Source: Pseudanabaena sp. UWO311
Lineage (GTDB): Bacteria > Cyanobacteriota > Cyanobacteriia > Pseudanabaenales > Pseudanabaenaceae
Direction: 5' to 3'
Length of the DNA stretch: 64,000 nucleotides
Assembly: GCF_006937785.1 (NCBI RefSeq)
Contig: NZ_SJEE01000018.1
Coordinates: forward strand, 39,643 to 103,642
Below the pieces are notes generated by a model. That model made no database searches and was not told the origin of the DNA. It worked only from the letters and a program-made list of their open reading frames with translations. How positions within the stretch are numbered: position 1 is the stretch's first letter; the number at the start of each line of letters is the position of its first letter. This document shows, in pieces, positions 1 to 9,658 of the stretch. The translations under genes were made by a program, and so were the position numbers.

Positions 1-1
1 T

Positions 2-1492
2 AATGGCGTGGTTGTAAATAAGCAACAGATTCAAGAATTGCGCGATCGCCTTGTTGAGATTACGGCGCAAGGTCAGACGATCTTGCTCAGCCAAGCTGCT
101 CAACAGAGGGAATGGCTAGATAGTTTTGGAGATCAAGTTTTTAATCAGGCTTTGTCATTGCAAAGGCAAAAAGTCGCAAAGCTATTTGAAGCAAAGGAGC
201 GATCGCGCAAAGCTTTATTTGATCGTCAGCAGAATGAACGCAATCGGCTACAGCATTTGGACATGTTGCGCTATCAACTCAAGGAATTAGAGGCAGCAAA
301 ATTAGATGATCCCGATGAATTAGATAATCTCGAAAGCGATCGCAATCGGTTAGCCCATAGTGTGGAATTGCAAAAGCAAGGCTATGCCGTGTATGAAGCG
401 CTTTATCAGAATGATGGTGGTAATGCTTGTGCGGATTTGTTAGGGCAAGCAGAGTCTATTCTCACAGAAATGACAACACTTGATCGTGAAGTTGAGGGCA
501 TTCTCGAACTAGTTTCTAGCGCCCTTGCTCAGGTCGAAGAAGCGGGGCGACAGATCAACAATTATGCCAATCGACTGGAATCTGACCCTGAACAATTGGA
601 AGCGATCGAACAACGAATTAATCAAATCAAGCAAATCTGTCGCAAATATGGCACGCTTCCCGAAGCGATCGCCTATACCGAAAAGTTGCAACTTGAACTT
701 GCTGAACTTACCGATCAAAGTATTTCTATTGAAGATTTAGAACGTAAAGCTGCGGCTGATTTACAGGCTTTGCTGAAGGCTTGTAAGAAATTTACGGAAT
801 TACGTCGGCAAACGGCGATCGCTCTCGAACAAGTGCAAATCGATGCTTTGAAAATGCTGGCGATGGAAAAAGTTCGTTTTCAGGTCGGAATTTATCCGAG
901 TGAACCCAACGCATTAGGCGGTGATCGTATAGTCTTTGAGTTCAGCCCTAATCTTGGCGAGCCTTTACAACCTCTTGCTGAAACTGCTTCAGGAGGAGAA
1001 ATGAGCCGATTTTTATTAGCGCTGAAAACTTGTTTTGTGAAGCAGAAAACCCAAGATTCTCAACCAGCATCTACAGAATTTAATCATGCGAATGTCGGCA
1101 CAATGGTATTTGATGAAATTGATGCTGGCGTATCAGGTCGTGTTGCGCAAGCGATCGCAACGCAACTCTGGCAACTGAGCCGTAGTTCTCAAGTCCTTTG
1201 CGTGACTCACCAGCCATTAATTGCCGCGATCGCTGATCGTCACTTCCGTGTCAGTAAGCAGGTAATCGGCGATCGGACTCAAGTGCAAATCTGTCTCTTA
1301 GAATTAGAAGAGCGGAAACAGGAGCTGGCTCAGATAGCTTCAGGGATGACGGTTGATGAAGGGAAAGAAGGAAAAAGGAAAAAGGAAAAAGGAAAAAGTT
1401 TGGATAAGGAGATTAGTAGTACGGTATCTCAGGCGATCGCGTTTGCTGAGTCTCTGCTAGAACAATCTGCTGCTATCAAAGCTAGTATTTAG
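2..1492 (+). CDS. recN: DNA repair protein RecN, 3' part (gene enters from the left edge)
   Basis: RecN is an SMC-like ATPase that helps bring broken DNA ends together during recombinational repair. The frame is already open at base 2, so the gene starts outside the window; roughly the first 90 residues, with the Walker A motif, are missing. The visible part has the coiled-coil arms (Glu/Lys/Leu-rich, first two thirds) and then the C-terminal ATPase lobe: the signature ASGGEMSRFLLALK, Walker B with FDEIDAGVSG, and the H-loop VTHQP. Near the C-terminus there is a Lys/Glu/Gly stretch encoded by a purine-only GGAAAAA repeat (about 1359-1401), a low-complexity insertion not expected in the family. 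A palindromic terminator overlaps the stop codon. Identification is firm. Confidence 0.95.
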   Translation, partial: NGVVVNKQQIQELRDRLVEITAQGQTILLSQAAQQREWLDSFGDQVFNQALSLQRQKVAKLFEAKERSRKALFDRQQNERNRLQHLDMLRYQLKELEAAKLDDPDELDNLESDRNRLAHSVELQKQGYAVYEALYQNDGGNACADLLGQAESILTEMTTLDREVEGILELVSSALAQVEEAGRQINNYANRLESDPEQLEAIEQRINQIKQICRKYGTLPEAIAYTEKLQLELAELTDQSISIEDLERKAAADLQALLKACKKFTELRRQTAIALEQVQIDALKMLAMEKVRFQVGIYPSEPNALGGDRIVFEFSPNLGEPLQPLAETASGGEMSRFLLALKTCFVKQKTQDSQPASTEFNHANVGTMVFDEIDAGVSGRVAQAIATQLWQLSRSSQVLCVTHQPLIAAIADRHFRVSKQVIGDRTQVQICLLELEERKQELAQIASGMTVDEGKEGKRKKEKGKSLDKEISSTVSQAIAFAESLLEQSAAIKASI

Positions 1493-1528
1493 TAAGGATA
1501 GGCGGCGCTTCGCGCCGCCTATCCTTAC
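1492..1528. terminator. Palindromic terminator after recN
   Basis: A perfect 17-bp stem with a 3-base TTC loop and a GGCGGCGC-TTC-GCGCCGCC centre begins on the last base of the recN stop codon. There is no long T-run, so termination is inferred. The same core sits at 40020-40054. Confidence 0.7.
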
Positions 1529-1549
1529 ACCTTTAGTATTTTTAAAGAT

Positions 1550-1687
1550 ATGACTACTCAACCTCAACCTGATAAGCAACCTATCTCTGAGACTAAGCCA
1601 GAACCTATTCTTTGTAATCACTGCCTGCGTACAGCAACTAACGGCATTAAGTGCCAAGGTATTTGTGTTGCTGATAGTAATTATTGA
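1550..1687 (+). CDS. Small Cys-rich (zinc-knuckle-like) conserved protein, 45 aa
   Basis: This short frame runs from ATG at 1550 to TGA at 1685-1687. After a Pro/Gln-rich N-terminus it has four cysteines in the pattern CxxC, nine residues, C, three residues, C, ending in CVADSNY. I recall very similar short proteins with the NGI.C.G.CVADS ending in other cyanobacteria; their function is unknown to me. The spacing suggests one bound zinc. It lies 22 bases after the recN hairpin and is followed by a stretch of about 146 bases without a gene. The codons look normal for the region. The call rests on the Cys pattern and remembered family resemblance, not on a search. Confidence 0.72.
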   Translation: MTTQPQPDKQPISETKPEPILCNHCLRTATNGIKCQGICVADSNY

Positions 1688-1833
1688 TTGCTATGTTGCT
1701 AATCGTTGCGGAACTTTACCGTTTCTCAATTAAGTATTCTTAGTAATTTACACTAGGGGCATAGCTATCAACTTATTACATGAATTATTAGTCTTTCTAA
1801 ACTCAATTTGTTGTAATTACTAACCTTATACCT

Positions 1834-3804
1834 ATGTCACAACCCACGATTGAATCTGTTTTACAAGAAAAGCGATTGTTTGAGCCTTCTGCGGAGTTTT
1901 CGCAAGCTGCTCATATTAAAAGTCTTGCTGAATATCAACAAATTTACGATCGCGCTAAAGCCGATCCTGCTGCCTTCTGGGCTGAGCTAGCCGATCAAGA
2001 ACTACATTGGTTTGAGAAATGGCACACCGTTCTCGATTGGCAACCGCCTTCGGTGAAATGGTTTGATGGTGGCAAAATTAATATTTCCTATAACTGCCTC
2101 GATCGCCACTTGACAACATGGCGCAAAAACAAAGCGGCTCTAATTTGGGAAGGTGAAAATGGCGACTCTCGTACGCTGACCTATAGCCAATTGCATCGCG
2201 AAGTTTGTCAGTTTGCCAATGCCCTCAAACAATTAGGAGTTACAAAAGGAGATCGCGTTGGTATTTATATGCCGATGATTCCTGAAGCTGCGATCGCTAT
2301 GCTTGCCTGTGCCAGAATCGGTGCGGTACATGGGGTCGTATTTGGGGGATTTAGTGCCGAAGCTTTACGCGATCGCCTTGTCGATGCTGAGGCGAAACTC
2401 GTCATTACCGCTGATGGTGGTTGGCGCAAAGATGCGATCGTGCCTTTAAAAGAACAAGTAGATAAGGCGATCGCTAATGGAGCCGCGCCTTCTGTTACCG
2501 ATGTCTTAGTGGTAAAACGGACTGGTCAAAATACGCACATGACTGCAGGTCGCGATCACTGGTGGCATGACTTACAGCAAGGTGTTTCTGCTAAGTGTGC
2601 AGCCGAACCAATGGATAGCGAAGATATGTTATTCGTTCTCTATACTTCTGGCAGTACTGGTAAACCGAAGGGAGTCGTCCATACCACGGCTGGCTATAAC
2701 CTCTATAGCCACATGACCACCAAATGGATTTTCGATCTCAAGGATACCGATGTGTATTGGTGTACGGCAGATGTAGGCTGGATTACTGGACATAGTTATA
2801 TTGTGTATGGGCCATTATCTAATGGCGCAACGACATTGATGTACGAAGGAGCGCCACGTCCTTCTAATCTGGGGTGTTTTTGGGATGTAATTGAGAAGTA
2901 TCAAGTCAGTGTTTTCTATACTGCACCCACGGCAATTCGCGCTTTTATCAAAATGGGCGAACATCATCCTAATACCCGCGATTTAACTTCGCTGCGCTTA
3001 TTGGGAACTGTGGGCGAGCCGATTAATCCTGAAGCTTGGATGTGGTATCACCGCGTGATTGGCGGTAGTCGCTGTCCGATTGTGGATACATGGTGGCAAA
3101 CAGAAACAGGCGGAATTATGATTACGGCTCTCCCTGGAGCTGTACCGACCAAACCAGGTTCGGCAACACTTCCCTTCCCAGGGATTATTCCTGATATTGT
3201 CGATCTTGAGGGCAATCCAGCCCATGACAATGAAGGTGGCTATCTAATCGTGCGTCATCCTTGGCCAGGGATGATGCGTACTGTCTATGGCGATCCTGAT
3301 CGCTTCCGTAAAAGCTATTGGGAACATATTCCACCTAAGGATGGTAAATATGTCTACTTTGCGGGTGATGGCGCTCGTAAGGATGAGGATGGATATTATT
3401 GGGTGATGGGTCGTGTCGATGATGTAATTAACGTCGCTGGTCACCGTTTGGGCACGATGGAAATCGAATCAGCGCTAGTTTCGCATCCTGCGGTTGCCGA
3501 AGCAGCCGTGGTTGGTAAGCCTGACGAATTAAAGGGTGAAGATATCTTTGCCTTTGTAATTCTTGAAGGTGATCATAAGCCTAGTGATGACCTCGCAAAG
3601 GAATTGAAGAAACATGTTGTCGCGGAGATTGGCGCGATCGCACGTCCGAGTGAGATTCGCTTTGCCGAAGCTTTACCAAAAACGAGATCGGGTAAGATTA
3701 TGCGAAGATTATTGCGATCGCTTGCTTCTGGTCAAGAGATCACCAGCGATACTTCGACCTTAGAGGATCGTTCAGTTCTAGATAAACTACGTGAGGGAGT
3801 ATAA
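1834..3804 (+). CDS. acsA: Acetyl-CoA synthetase (AMP-forming)
   Basis: This cytosolic enzyme activates acetate with ATP to acetyl-AMP and then forms acetyl-CoA. At 656 residues it has the usual length. Visible motifs in order are the ATP-binding P-loop [15 protein letters not shown] (around residue 270), the WWQTETGG adenine-site motif (around 420), the [13 protein letters not shown] hinge, and the C-terminal [11 protein letters not shown] with the catalytic, acetylation-prone lysine at about K621. The ATG at 1834 gives the expected N-terminus. It is a single gene, convergent with the TPR gene at 3835, and shares a palindrome with it as a two-way terminator. No regulatory site could be recognised upstream. 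Confidence 0.97.
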   Translation: MSQPTIESVLQEKRLFEPSAEFSQAAHIKSLAEYQQIYDRAKADPAAFWAELADQELHWFEKWHTVLDWQPPSVKWFDGGKINISYNCLDRHLTTWRKNKAALIWEGENGDSRTLTYSQLHREVCQFANALKQLGVTKGDRVGIYMPMIPEAAIAMLACARIGAVHGVVFGGFSAEALRDRLVDAEAKLVITADGGWRKDAIVPLKEQVDKAIANGAAPSVTDVLVVKRTGQNTHMTAGRDHWWHDLQQGVSAKCAAEPMDSEDMLFVLYTSGSTGKPKGVVHTTAGYNLYSHMTTKWIFDLKDTDVYWCTADVGWITGHSYIVYGPLSNGATTLMYEGAPRPSNLGCFWDVIEKYQVSVFYTAPTAIRAFIKMGEHHPNTRDLTSLRLLGTVGEPINPEAWMWYHRVIGGSRCPIVDTWWQTETGGIMITALPGAVPTKPGSATLPFPGIIPDIVDLEGNPAHDNEGGYLIVRHPWPGMMRTVYGDPDRFRKSYWEHIPPKDGKYVYFAGDGARKDEDGYYWVMGRVDDVINVAGHRLGTMEIESALVSHPAVAEAAVVGKPDELKGEDIFAFVILEGDHKPSDDLAKELKKHVVAEIGAIARPSEIRFAEALPKTRSGKIMRRLLRSLASGQEITSDTSTLEDRSVLDKLREGV

Positions 3805-3840
3805 ATAAAGAGAGGTGGCTTACGCCACCTCTCTTTATTT
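3803..3840. terminator. Bidirectional terminator between acsA and the TPR gene
   Basis: A perfect 17-bp stem (AAATAAAGAGAGGTGGC and its complement) with a TTAC loop. It overlaps the stop codons of both convergent genes and has an A-run on one side and a T-run on the other, so it can serve both strands. Confidence 0.9.
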
Positions 3841-4932
3841 GAGTTCAGATAGAGCTTTACGAGCTTGAGCTAAACCATCAATATTGCCTTGTCGATTAAA
3901 GAAACGTTCAGCATTTTCTAACATCTTGCGAGCTTCGATCACACGTTGCTGGGTTGCTAGAAGCTTCCCTAAAGCTAGATAAGTCGGGGCATCCTCTGGC
4001 TCAGCCTCAAGAATTTGGCGATAGGCAACGATTGCACCTGATAGAGAACCTTGCTGAATGTAAATGTCAGCGATCTCCCGTTGCAACTCGATCAAATTAT
4101 TAACAGGGATATTTCGTGCTCCTGCGGCTCGGCGCAAATAGGCGATCGCTTCAGCATAATTACCTTCACTTTGGAAGACTTTAGAAATTGCTAGATTGGC
4201 TTGAGGATGTCGAGGATTTACCTCTAAGGCTCGTTTGTACTTAGCGATCGCTTCCTCATATTGATTTTGCTCAGCAAACACCCCCCCGATCGCAACCAGT
4301 ACATCAGCATCAAACGGTGCAATCTTATCAGCTTGGTTATAGGCGGCAAAAGCACCTTTGCGATCGCCCGATAGCTTCAAGACATAGCCCAAATTAAGGT
4401 AGCTCTTAGGTTCTCTTGGAGCGGCTGAGATCGCTTGACGATAAATCTTGGCGGCTTCGGCATATTGTTTTTGTTCAGTTAACAAAAAGCCGACACTGTT
4501 ATAAGCATCAATATTTTGGCGATCCAAGGCGATTACGCGGCGATAGGCAGTTAAAGCATTGGGATAGTCTTTAATGCGAACATAAACAAAACCTAAGGCA
4601 TTAAAGGCTTTGGTGTTTTGGGCATCAAGTTTAGTCGCTTTCTCTAGAGCCGCGATTGCCCCAGAATAATTATTCTGTTGAGTTAATAAAAAACCCAGAC
4701 TAGTTAAAATGAGTGAATTTTTTGGCTCAAGATTTGCAGCCTGTTGATAAGCTGCGATCGCGCCTGAAATGTTATTGTTTTGCCAAAGTTGCCGCCCCTG
4801 CCTGATCCATTCCGTAGCATCCTTTTGGGCTTGAGCATAGGCATTTTCGCTAATCGGCATGGCGATCGCTGTAGCGATTGTCATGACTAGAGCAAGATTC
4901 GTGAGTTTGGTGAGTGAACGAAACAAGGGCAT
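3835..4932 (-). CDS. Exported tetratricopeptide-repeat (TPR) protein
   Basis: The 365-residue product begins with a signal peptide (charged start, hydrophobic core LALVMTIATAIAMP, likely cleavage after AYA near residue 34), so it probably acts in the periplasm, thylakoid lumen or outside. The rest is a regular array of about eight 34-residue TPR units (AIAAYQQAANLEP, ALEKATKLDAQN and so on) and no catalytic domain, so it should be a protein-binding scaffold. It is followed in the same direction, 34 bases upstream on this strand, by the pentapeptide-repeat gene, but nothing ties their functions together. Partner and pathway are unknown. Confidence 0.85.
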   Translation of the reverse strand: MPLFRSLTKLTNLALVMTIATAIAMPISENAYAQAQKDATEWIRQGRQLWQNNNISGAIAAYQQAANLEPKNSLILTSLGFLLTQQNNYSGAIAALEKATKLDAQNTKAFNALGFVYVRIKDYPNALTAYRRVIALDRQNIDAYNSVGFLLTEQKQYAEAAKIYRQAISAAPREPKSYLNLGYVLKLSGDRKGAFAAYNQADKIAPFDADVLVAIGGVFAEQNQYEEAIAKYKRALEVNPRHPQANLAISKVFQSEGNYAEAIAYLRRAAGARNIPVNNLIELQREIADIYIQQGSLSGAIVAYRQILEAEPEDAPTYLALGKLLATQQRVIEARKMLENAERFFNRQGNIDGLAQARKALSELK

Positions 4933-4966
4933 AAACTTTTTGATTTACGTTATTAACCGTAAAATT

Positions 4967-5674
4967 CTATTCTTCTGGAGTTGACTCTTCCATATTAACA
5001 AGCTCGACAGAGTTCGGAGCATTACGCGCATCGGTAAAATCTGTACCTTCAATACTTTTAATCGTTGATAGATAAGTTCCCGTCAAATCAGCCCCAATTA
5101 ACTTGGCATTAGCCAGATTTGCCCAATTTAGCTTGGCATTAGTCAAATTTGCGCGGCTAAGATCAGCCCCAGCCAGATTTGCACCAGTCAAATTTGCTCT
5201 TGTTAAATCTGCTTCCGTGAGGTTTGCCCCACGCAGATCTGCGCCGTTCAAACATGCGCCTGTCAAAAAAGCATTCGATAGATTAGCTCGACATAGACGC
5301 GATCGCGTCAGGTTAGCGCTAGTCAAAAATGCATGACTAAAATTTGTTTCCACTAACACCGCATCGCTGAGATCGGCTTCAATCAAAAAAGCTTCAGAGA
5401 GATTTGCGCCTATCAGTGAAGCCTGTTCAAGAATTGTGCCATTGAGATTTGCTTGAATCAAAATTGAACCACTCAAGTTCGCTCTGATTAAATTTGACAG
5501 ATTTAGTTCTACATCTTCTAAATTAGCAATATCCAGCGTAATCTCTTCTAGATTTGATTCAATAAAATTTGCTCCAGACAAATTCGCCCCAGTCAAAATC
5601 AATCCAGTGAGCGATCGCTTACTAAAGTCGCGATCGCCCAAAGCGTAACTTTCAAGAAGTTCTTTTGCGTTCAT
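4967..5674 (-). CDS. Pentapeptide-repeat protein
   Basis: The 235-residue protein is almost wholly built of A(D/N)LXX pentapeptides (for example ANLSGANFIE, ADLTRANLTGANLAGADL), which fold into a right-handed quadrilateral beta-helix. No signal peptide or extra domain is seen, so it is likely cytoplasmic. Cyanobacteria have many such proteins and most have no known function; some bacterial members mimic DNA and bind gyrase, but nothing here argues for that. The gene starts 17 bases after the end of hemB on the same strand, so it may be cotranscribed with it. The repeated DNA also creates false open frames on the other strand. Confidence 0.9.
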   Translation of the reverse strand: MNAKELLESYALGDRDFSKRSLTGLILTGANLSGANFIESNLEEITLDIANLEDVELNLSNLIRANLSGSILIQANLNGTILEQASLIGANLSEAFLIEADLSDAVLVETNFSHAFLTSANLTRSRLCRANLSNAFLTGACLNGADLRGANLTEADLTRANLTGANLAGADLSRANLTNAKLNWANLANAKLIGADLTGTYLSTIKSIEGTDFTDARNAPNSVELVNMEESTPEE

Positions 5675-5691
5675 GGTTGATGGGAAGACAA

Positions 5692-6717
<1,026 letters not shown>

Positions 6718-6775
6718 TTAAAAGCATTCAGCAAAACATTTATTTTTCAGATATGTATTATATCAGAATCGCTAG

Positions 6776-6941
6776 CACTATCCAAAAAGAAAAGCGCCGC
6801 TCCGTGCCGCTTTTCTTTTAAATCCCTAAACACTATCCCAAAAAGAGAGGCAGTGCTTCGCGCCGCTTTTCTTTTAAATCCCTAAACACTATCCCAAAAA
6901 GAGAGGCGGCGCGAAGCGCCGCCTCTCTTTAAATCCCCAAA
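6776..6941. repeat. Three tandem copies of the purB tail plus terminator hairpin
   Basis: A unit of about 55-56 bp (CACTATCCCAAAAAGAGAGG, a GC hairpin, then TTTAAATCCCTAAA) occurs three times in a row. In the copy next to purB the hairpin is perfect (GAGAGGCGGCGC-GAA-GCGCCGCCTCTC) and its tail AAATCCCCAAACG is the end of the purB reading frame. The two outer copies have imperfect hairpins. This looks like a tandem duplication of a terminator followed by decay. Confidence 0.85.
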
Positions 6942-8224
6942 CGTTGATAGATTTGGTCAAGATTTTTGAGATGCTTATTCGGATCAAAACAAGCTGCTAG
7001 TTCTTCATCGGATAAATTCGATCGCACAGTTTCATCTTCGCTAATCAGCTTACGGAAATCTCCTTCAGGTTTATTCCATGCTAAGTGCGCGGCTTTCTGG
7101 ACGATCGCATAGCTATCTTCACGGCTCAGCCCCTTATTTACCAAGGTCAGCAACACTTGCTGACTAAAGACCACACCACCATAACAATAGAGATTGCGCT
7201 CCATGTTGTGAGTATGCACCAACAGATTTTTGACCAGATCGGTGATTTCTCTCAGCATGAAATGAGTGAGGATGCAGCTATCAGGTAACAAAACCCGTTC
7301 CGCCGCGCTGTGGGAAATATCGCGTTCATGCCATAGGGCAACATTTTCGAGAGCCGTCGTCGCATAGCCGCGCAACAACCGCGCCATACCTGTTAGGCGT
7401 TCCGAGCGGATCGGATTGCGCTTGTGAGGCATTGCTGAGGAGCCTTTTTGTCCTTTGGTGAAATGCTCTTCCACTTCGAGGACATCGGTACGCTGCAAGT
7501 TGCGAATTTCCACCGCAAAGCGCTCGATTGATGCACCGATCAGCGCTAATACTTGCGAATATTCAGCATGGCGATCGCGGGAAATTACCTGTGTCGAGGC
7601 GCAGTCGGGCTGGAGTCCTAACTTTTGGCAAGCGATCGCTTCGATACGCGGATCGACATTGGCATAGGTTCCGACTGCACCTGAAATTTTGCCGACAGCG
7701 ATAGTTTTGCTTAAGTTCAATAGGCGATCGCGATGGCGTAACATTTCTGCTAACCAGCCAGCCAGCTTGAACCCAAACGTGATTGGCTCCGCATGGATAC
7801 CATGGGTGCGGCCAGACATAATCGTGTAGCGATGTTGCTGGGCTTGGTAGCGGATGGCTTGGATTGCTTCTTCTAACTGGGCTTGGATGATTTCTAAGCT
7901 ATCAACTAATTGCACTGCTAGAGCTGTATCCAGCACGTCAGAACTAGTCAAACCGAGGTGGATGTAGCGCCCTGCATCACCTACATATTCATTTACGTTG
8001 GTCAAAAACGCGATCATGTCGTGTTTGACCGTTAATTCAATTTCATTGACGCGATCGGCATCAAAGTTTGCTTTCGCCTTAATTTCTTCGACAGCATCGG
8101 CAGGTATATAGCCTAATTCAGCCTGTGCTTCGCAAACGGCGATTTCAACTTGCAACCAAGTTTGGTACTTATGGCGATCCGTCCATAACCGACCCATTTC
8201 GGGCAATGTATAGCGTTCTATCAA
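6929..8224 (-). CDS. purB: Adenylosuccinate lyase
   Basis: PurB works twice in purine synthesis: it removes fumarate from SAICAR and from adenylosuccinate. The 431-residue length is normal. The fumarase/aspartase superfamily signature GSSAMPHKRNP is at about residues 261-271 and carries the catalytic serine; the conserved histidines are at about H68 (VKHDM) and H141 (SGRTHGIHAEP). The start codon gives the typical MIERYTLPEMG. The gene ends inside the tandem hairpin array that lies between it and hemB. It appears to be transcribed alone. Confidence 0.97.
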   Translation of the reverse strand: MIERYTLPEMGRLWTDRHKYQTWLQVEIAVCEAQAELGYIPADAVEEIKAKANFDADRVNEIELTVKHDMIAFLTNVNEYVGDAGRYIHLGLTSSDVLDTALAVQLVDSLEIIQAQLEEAIQAIRYQAQQHRYTIMSGRTHGIHAEPITFGFKLAGWLAEMLRHRDRLLNLSKTIAVGKISGAVGTYANVDPRIEAIACQKLGLQPDCASTQVISRDRHAEYSQVLALIGASIERFAVEIRNLQRTDVLEVEEHFTKGQKGSSAMPHKRNPIRSERLTGMARLLRGYATTALENVALWHERDISHSAAERVLLPDSCILTHFMLREITDLVKNLLVHTHNMERNLYCYGGVVFSQQVLLTLVNKGLSREDSYAIVQKAAHLAWNKPEGDFRKLISEDETVRSNLSDEELAACFDPNKHLKNLDQIYQRLGI

Positions 8225-8295
8225 AACTTACGCTCTTGAAATAATCACAATTTTTAATTATAGCAAGTTTTTTTAGCTATAGCTAAAACCCAAAA

Positions 8296-8330
8296 AATAG
8301 AAAGGCGGCGCGAAGCGCCGCCTTTCTATT
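8296..8330. terminator. Terminator between YggT and purB genes
   Basis: A perfect 16-bp stem (AATAGAAAGGCGGCGC, loop GAA) overlaps the stop codon of the YggT gene. It has the GGCGGCGC core shared with other palindromes in the window. Confidence 0.8.
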
Positions 8331-8628
8331 GCATCATCGTCAAAACACCTTGCTGACCTAGCAACATTTCGCGCAAAAGACTAAAAATCCCCACTCCAAT
8401 CACTGGTGATATATCAATACCGCCGATGGGTGGGATTAACTTTCTTAGTAAAAACAGTAAAGGCTCAGTTGGAAAAGTAATTAGGCTATAGGGAAATTGC
8501 TTGAGGGGAATCTGGGGATACCATGTCATGATGATCCGAAATATATACATCAGGATAAATAATCCCAACACAATATTGAGAGTAAGAGAGCTAATGGCGA
8601 TCGCGTCCACAACAGTAACCAGTTTCAA
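8326..8628 (-). CDS. YggT/Ycf19-family membrane protein
   Basis: The 100-residue protein has two hydrophobic segments: one at the N-terminus (SSLTLNIVLGLFILMYIFRI) and one in the C-terminal half (ISPVIGVGIFSLL). Between them is the family motif MTWYP, then the FPTEPLL...RKLIPPIGGIDISP stretch typical of YggT/Ycf19. These proteins sit in the plasma or thylakoid membrane; cyanobacterial and plastid members affect thylakoid or nucleoid organisation and cell division, but the molecular role is unsettled. It is a single gene with its own hairpin terminator. Confidence 0.9.
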   Translation of the reverse strand: MKLVTVVDAIAISSLTLNIVLGLFILMYIFRIIMTWYPQIPLKQFPYSLITFPTEPLLFLLRKLIPPIGGIDISPVIGVGIFSLLREMLLGQQGVLTMMQ

Positions 8629-8741
8629 ATTTCAAAGTACTTATGCGAACGATCCTAACAGTTTTACTTGACATTTTTACTCGCGTTTGAACTAGATCAT
8701 GCCTCCATATAGAGCTATAGACACCTGTATCAGGACAAATC

Positions 8742-8796
8742 AAAACCCAAATAGTGAGAGGCGGCGTTTCGCGCCGCCTCTCACTATTTGGGTTTT
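8742..8796. terminator. 25-bp palindrome downstream of the nrtD-like gene
   Basis: Two perfect 25-bp arms (starting AAAACCCAAATAGTGAGAGG) enclose TTTCG. It lies 10 bases beyond the ancestral stop codon inferred for the nrtD-like gene (8806-8808), which supports that longer original reading frame. Confidence 0.75.
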
Positions 8797-8848
8797 AAGA
8801 ATGATCTACTGATATCGTTCTAGAAAATCTAACGCTTGATTGCGTAAT

Positions 8849-9631
8849 TCATAATATTCCGCTACCACGTCCTCGCAATTCGTGACGATCGCGAGGACGT
8901 GGTAGCGGAATATCTAGCACCTGACCAATCGTTGCTTTTGGTCCATTGGTCATCATCACCACGCGATCGGACATAAAAATGGCTTCATCAACATCATGGG
9001 TAATCATCATCACTGCTTGGCGATGGTTTTCCCAAATATCTAAAACTTGCTGTTGTAACTTTGGTCTAGTTAGAGCATCGAGCGCTCCAAATGGTTCATC
9101 TAGCAATAGCATTTTCGGACGAGTTGCTAAAGCGCGAGCAACCCCAACTCTTTGCTTCATACCCCCCGAAAGTTCTTGGGGATATTTATCGGCGGCAGCA
9201 GTGAGATTGACCATTTCAATATGTTCGTTAACTATAGATATTTTTTCATCACGACTTGCGGTTTTAAATACTTCATCTACCGCCATGCGAATGTTTTCTC
9301 TGACTGTCAACCAAGGAAGCAACGAATAGCCTTGAAATACCATCATCCTCTCTGCCCCTGGTTTGCGAATGACTTTACCTTCTAGGGTGACTAAGCCTGA
9401 TGTCGGTTTCTCTAAACCTGCCACAATTCTGACTAAAGTAGATTTTCCACAGCCAGAGTGACCAATTACAGAGACATATTCCTGCTCAGCGATCGCAAGG
9501 TTAATGCCATCTAGTACCACAAATTGACTGCCATCGGGTTTGCGAAATGACTTGACAATATTTTCGACCACTAAAAAGGTTTTGTCAGGGGGATGGTTGT
9601 TAGATGTGGTGCTGCTTGGGGAAGTAGTCAT
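8849..9631 (-). CDS. NrtD/CmpD-type ABC transporter ATPase with a frameshifted C-terminus
   Basis: This is the ATPase of a nitrate/nitrite/bicarbonate-class uptake system. It shows Walker A GHSGCGKST, the Q-loop MVFQGYSLLPW, the ABC signature LSGGMKQR, Walker B LLLDEP and the H-loop ITHDVDEA. The family ending is missing: after IPLPRPRDRHELR the frame runs into nine odd residues and stops at 8849. In another frame the sequence continues with EYYELRNQALDFLERYQ and stops at 8806-8808, which is what the family has there. The shift lies in a 23-bp inverted repeat (8854-8913). The ATPase core is intact, so the protein may still work. It is the last gene of the permease, binding protein, ATPase operon. 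Confidence 0.9.
   Translation of the reverse strand: MTTSPSSTTSNNHPPDKTFLVVENIVKSFRKPDGSQFVVLDGINLAIAEQEYVSVIGHSGCGKSTLVRIVAGLEKPTSGLVTLEGKVIRKPGAERMMVFQGYSLLPWLTVRENIRMAVDEVFKTASRDEKISIVNEHIEMVNLTAAADKYPQELSGGMKQRVGVARALATRPKMLLLDEPFGALDALTRPKLQQQVLDIWENHRQAVMMITHDVDEAIFMSDRVVMMTNGPKATIGQVLDIPLPRPRDRHELRGRGSGIL
8854..8913. repeat. Intragenic 23-bp perfect inverted repeat at the frameshift site
   Basis: The arms 8854-8876 and 8891-8913 are exact reverse complements with a 14-base spacer. The first arm in coding direction encodes DIPLPRPR; the second occupies the place where the family tail should be encoded and breaks the frame. It looks like a templated copy of the first arm. Confidence 0.95.
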
Positions 9632-9658
9632 ACAGTTTTTTTGTTTCTAGGATAATTT

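Noticed and set aside
5103..5336. Plus-strand frame inside the pentapeptide gene
   Set aside because: It is the antisense shadow of the repeated pentapeptide codons.
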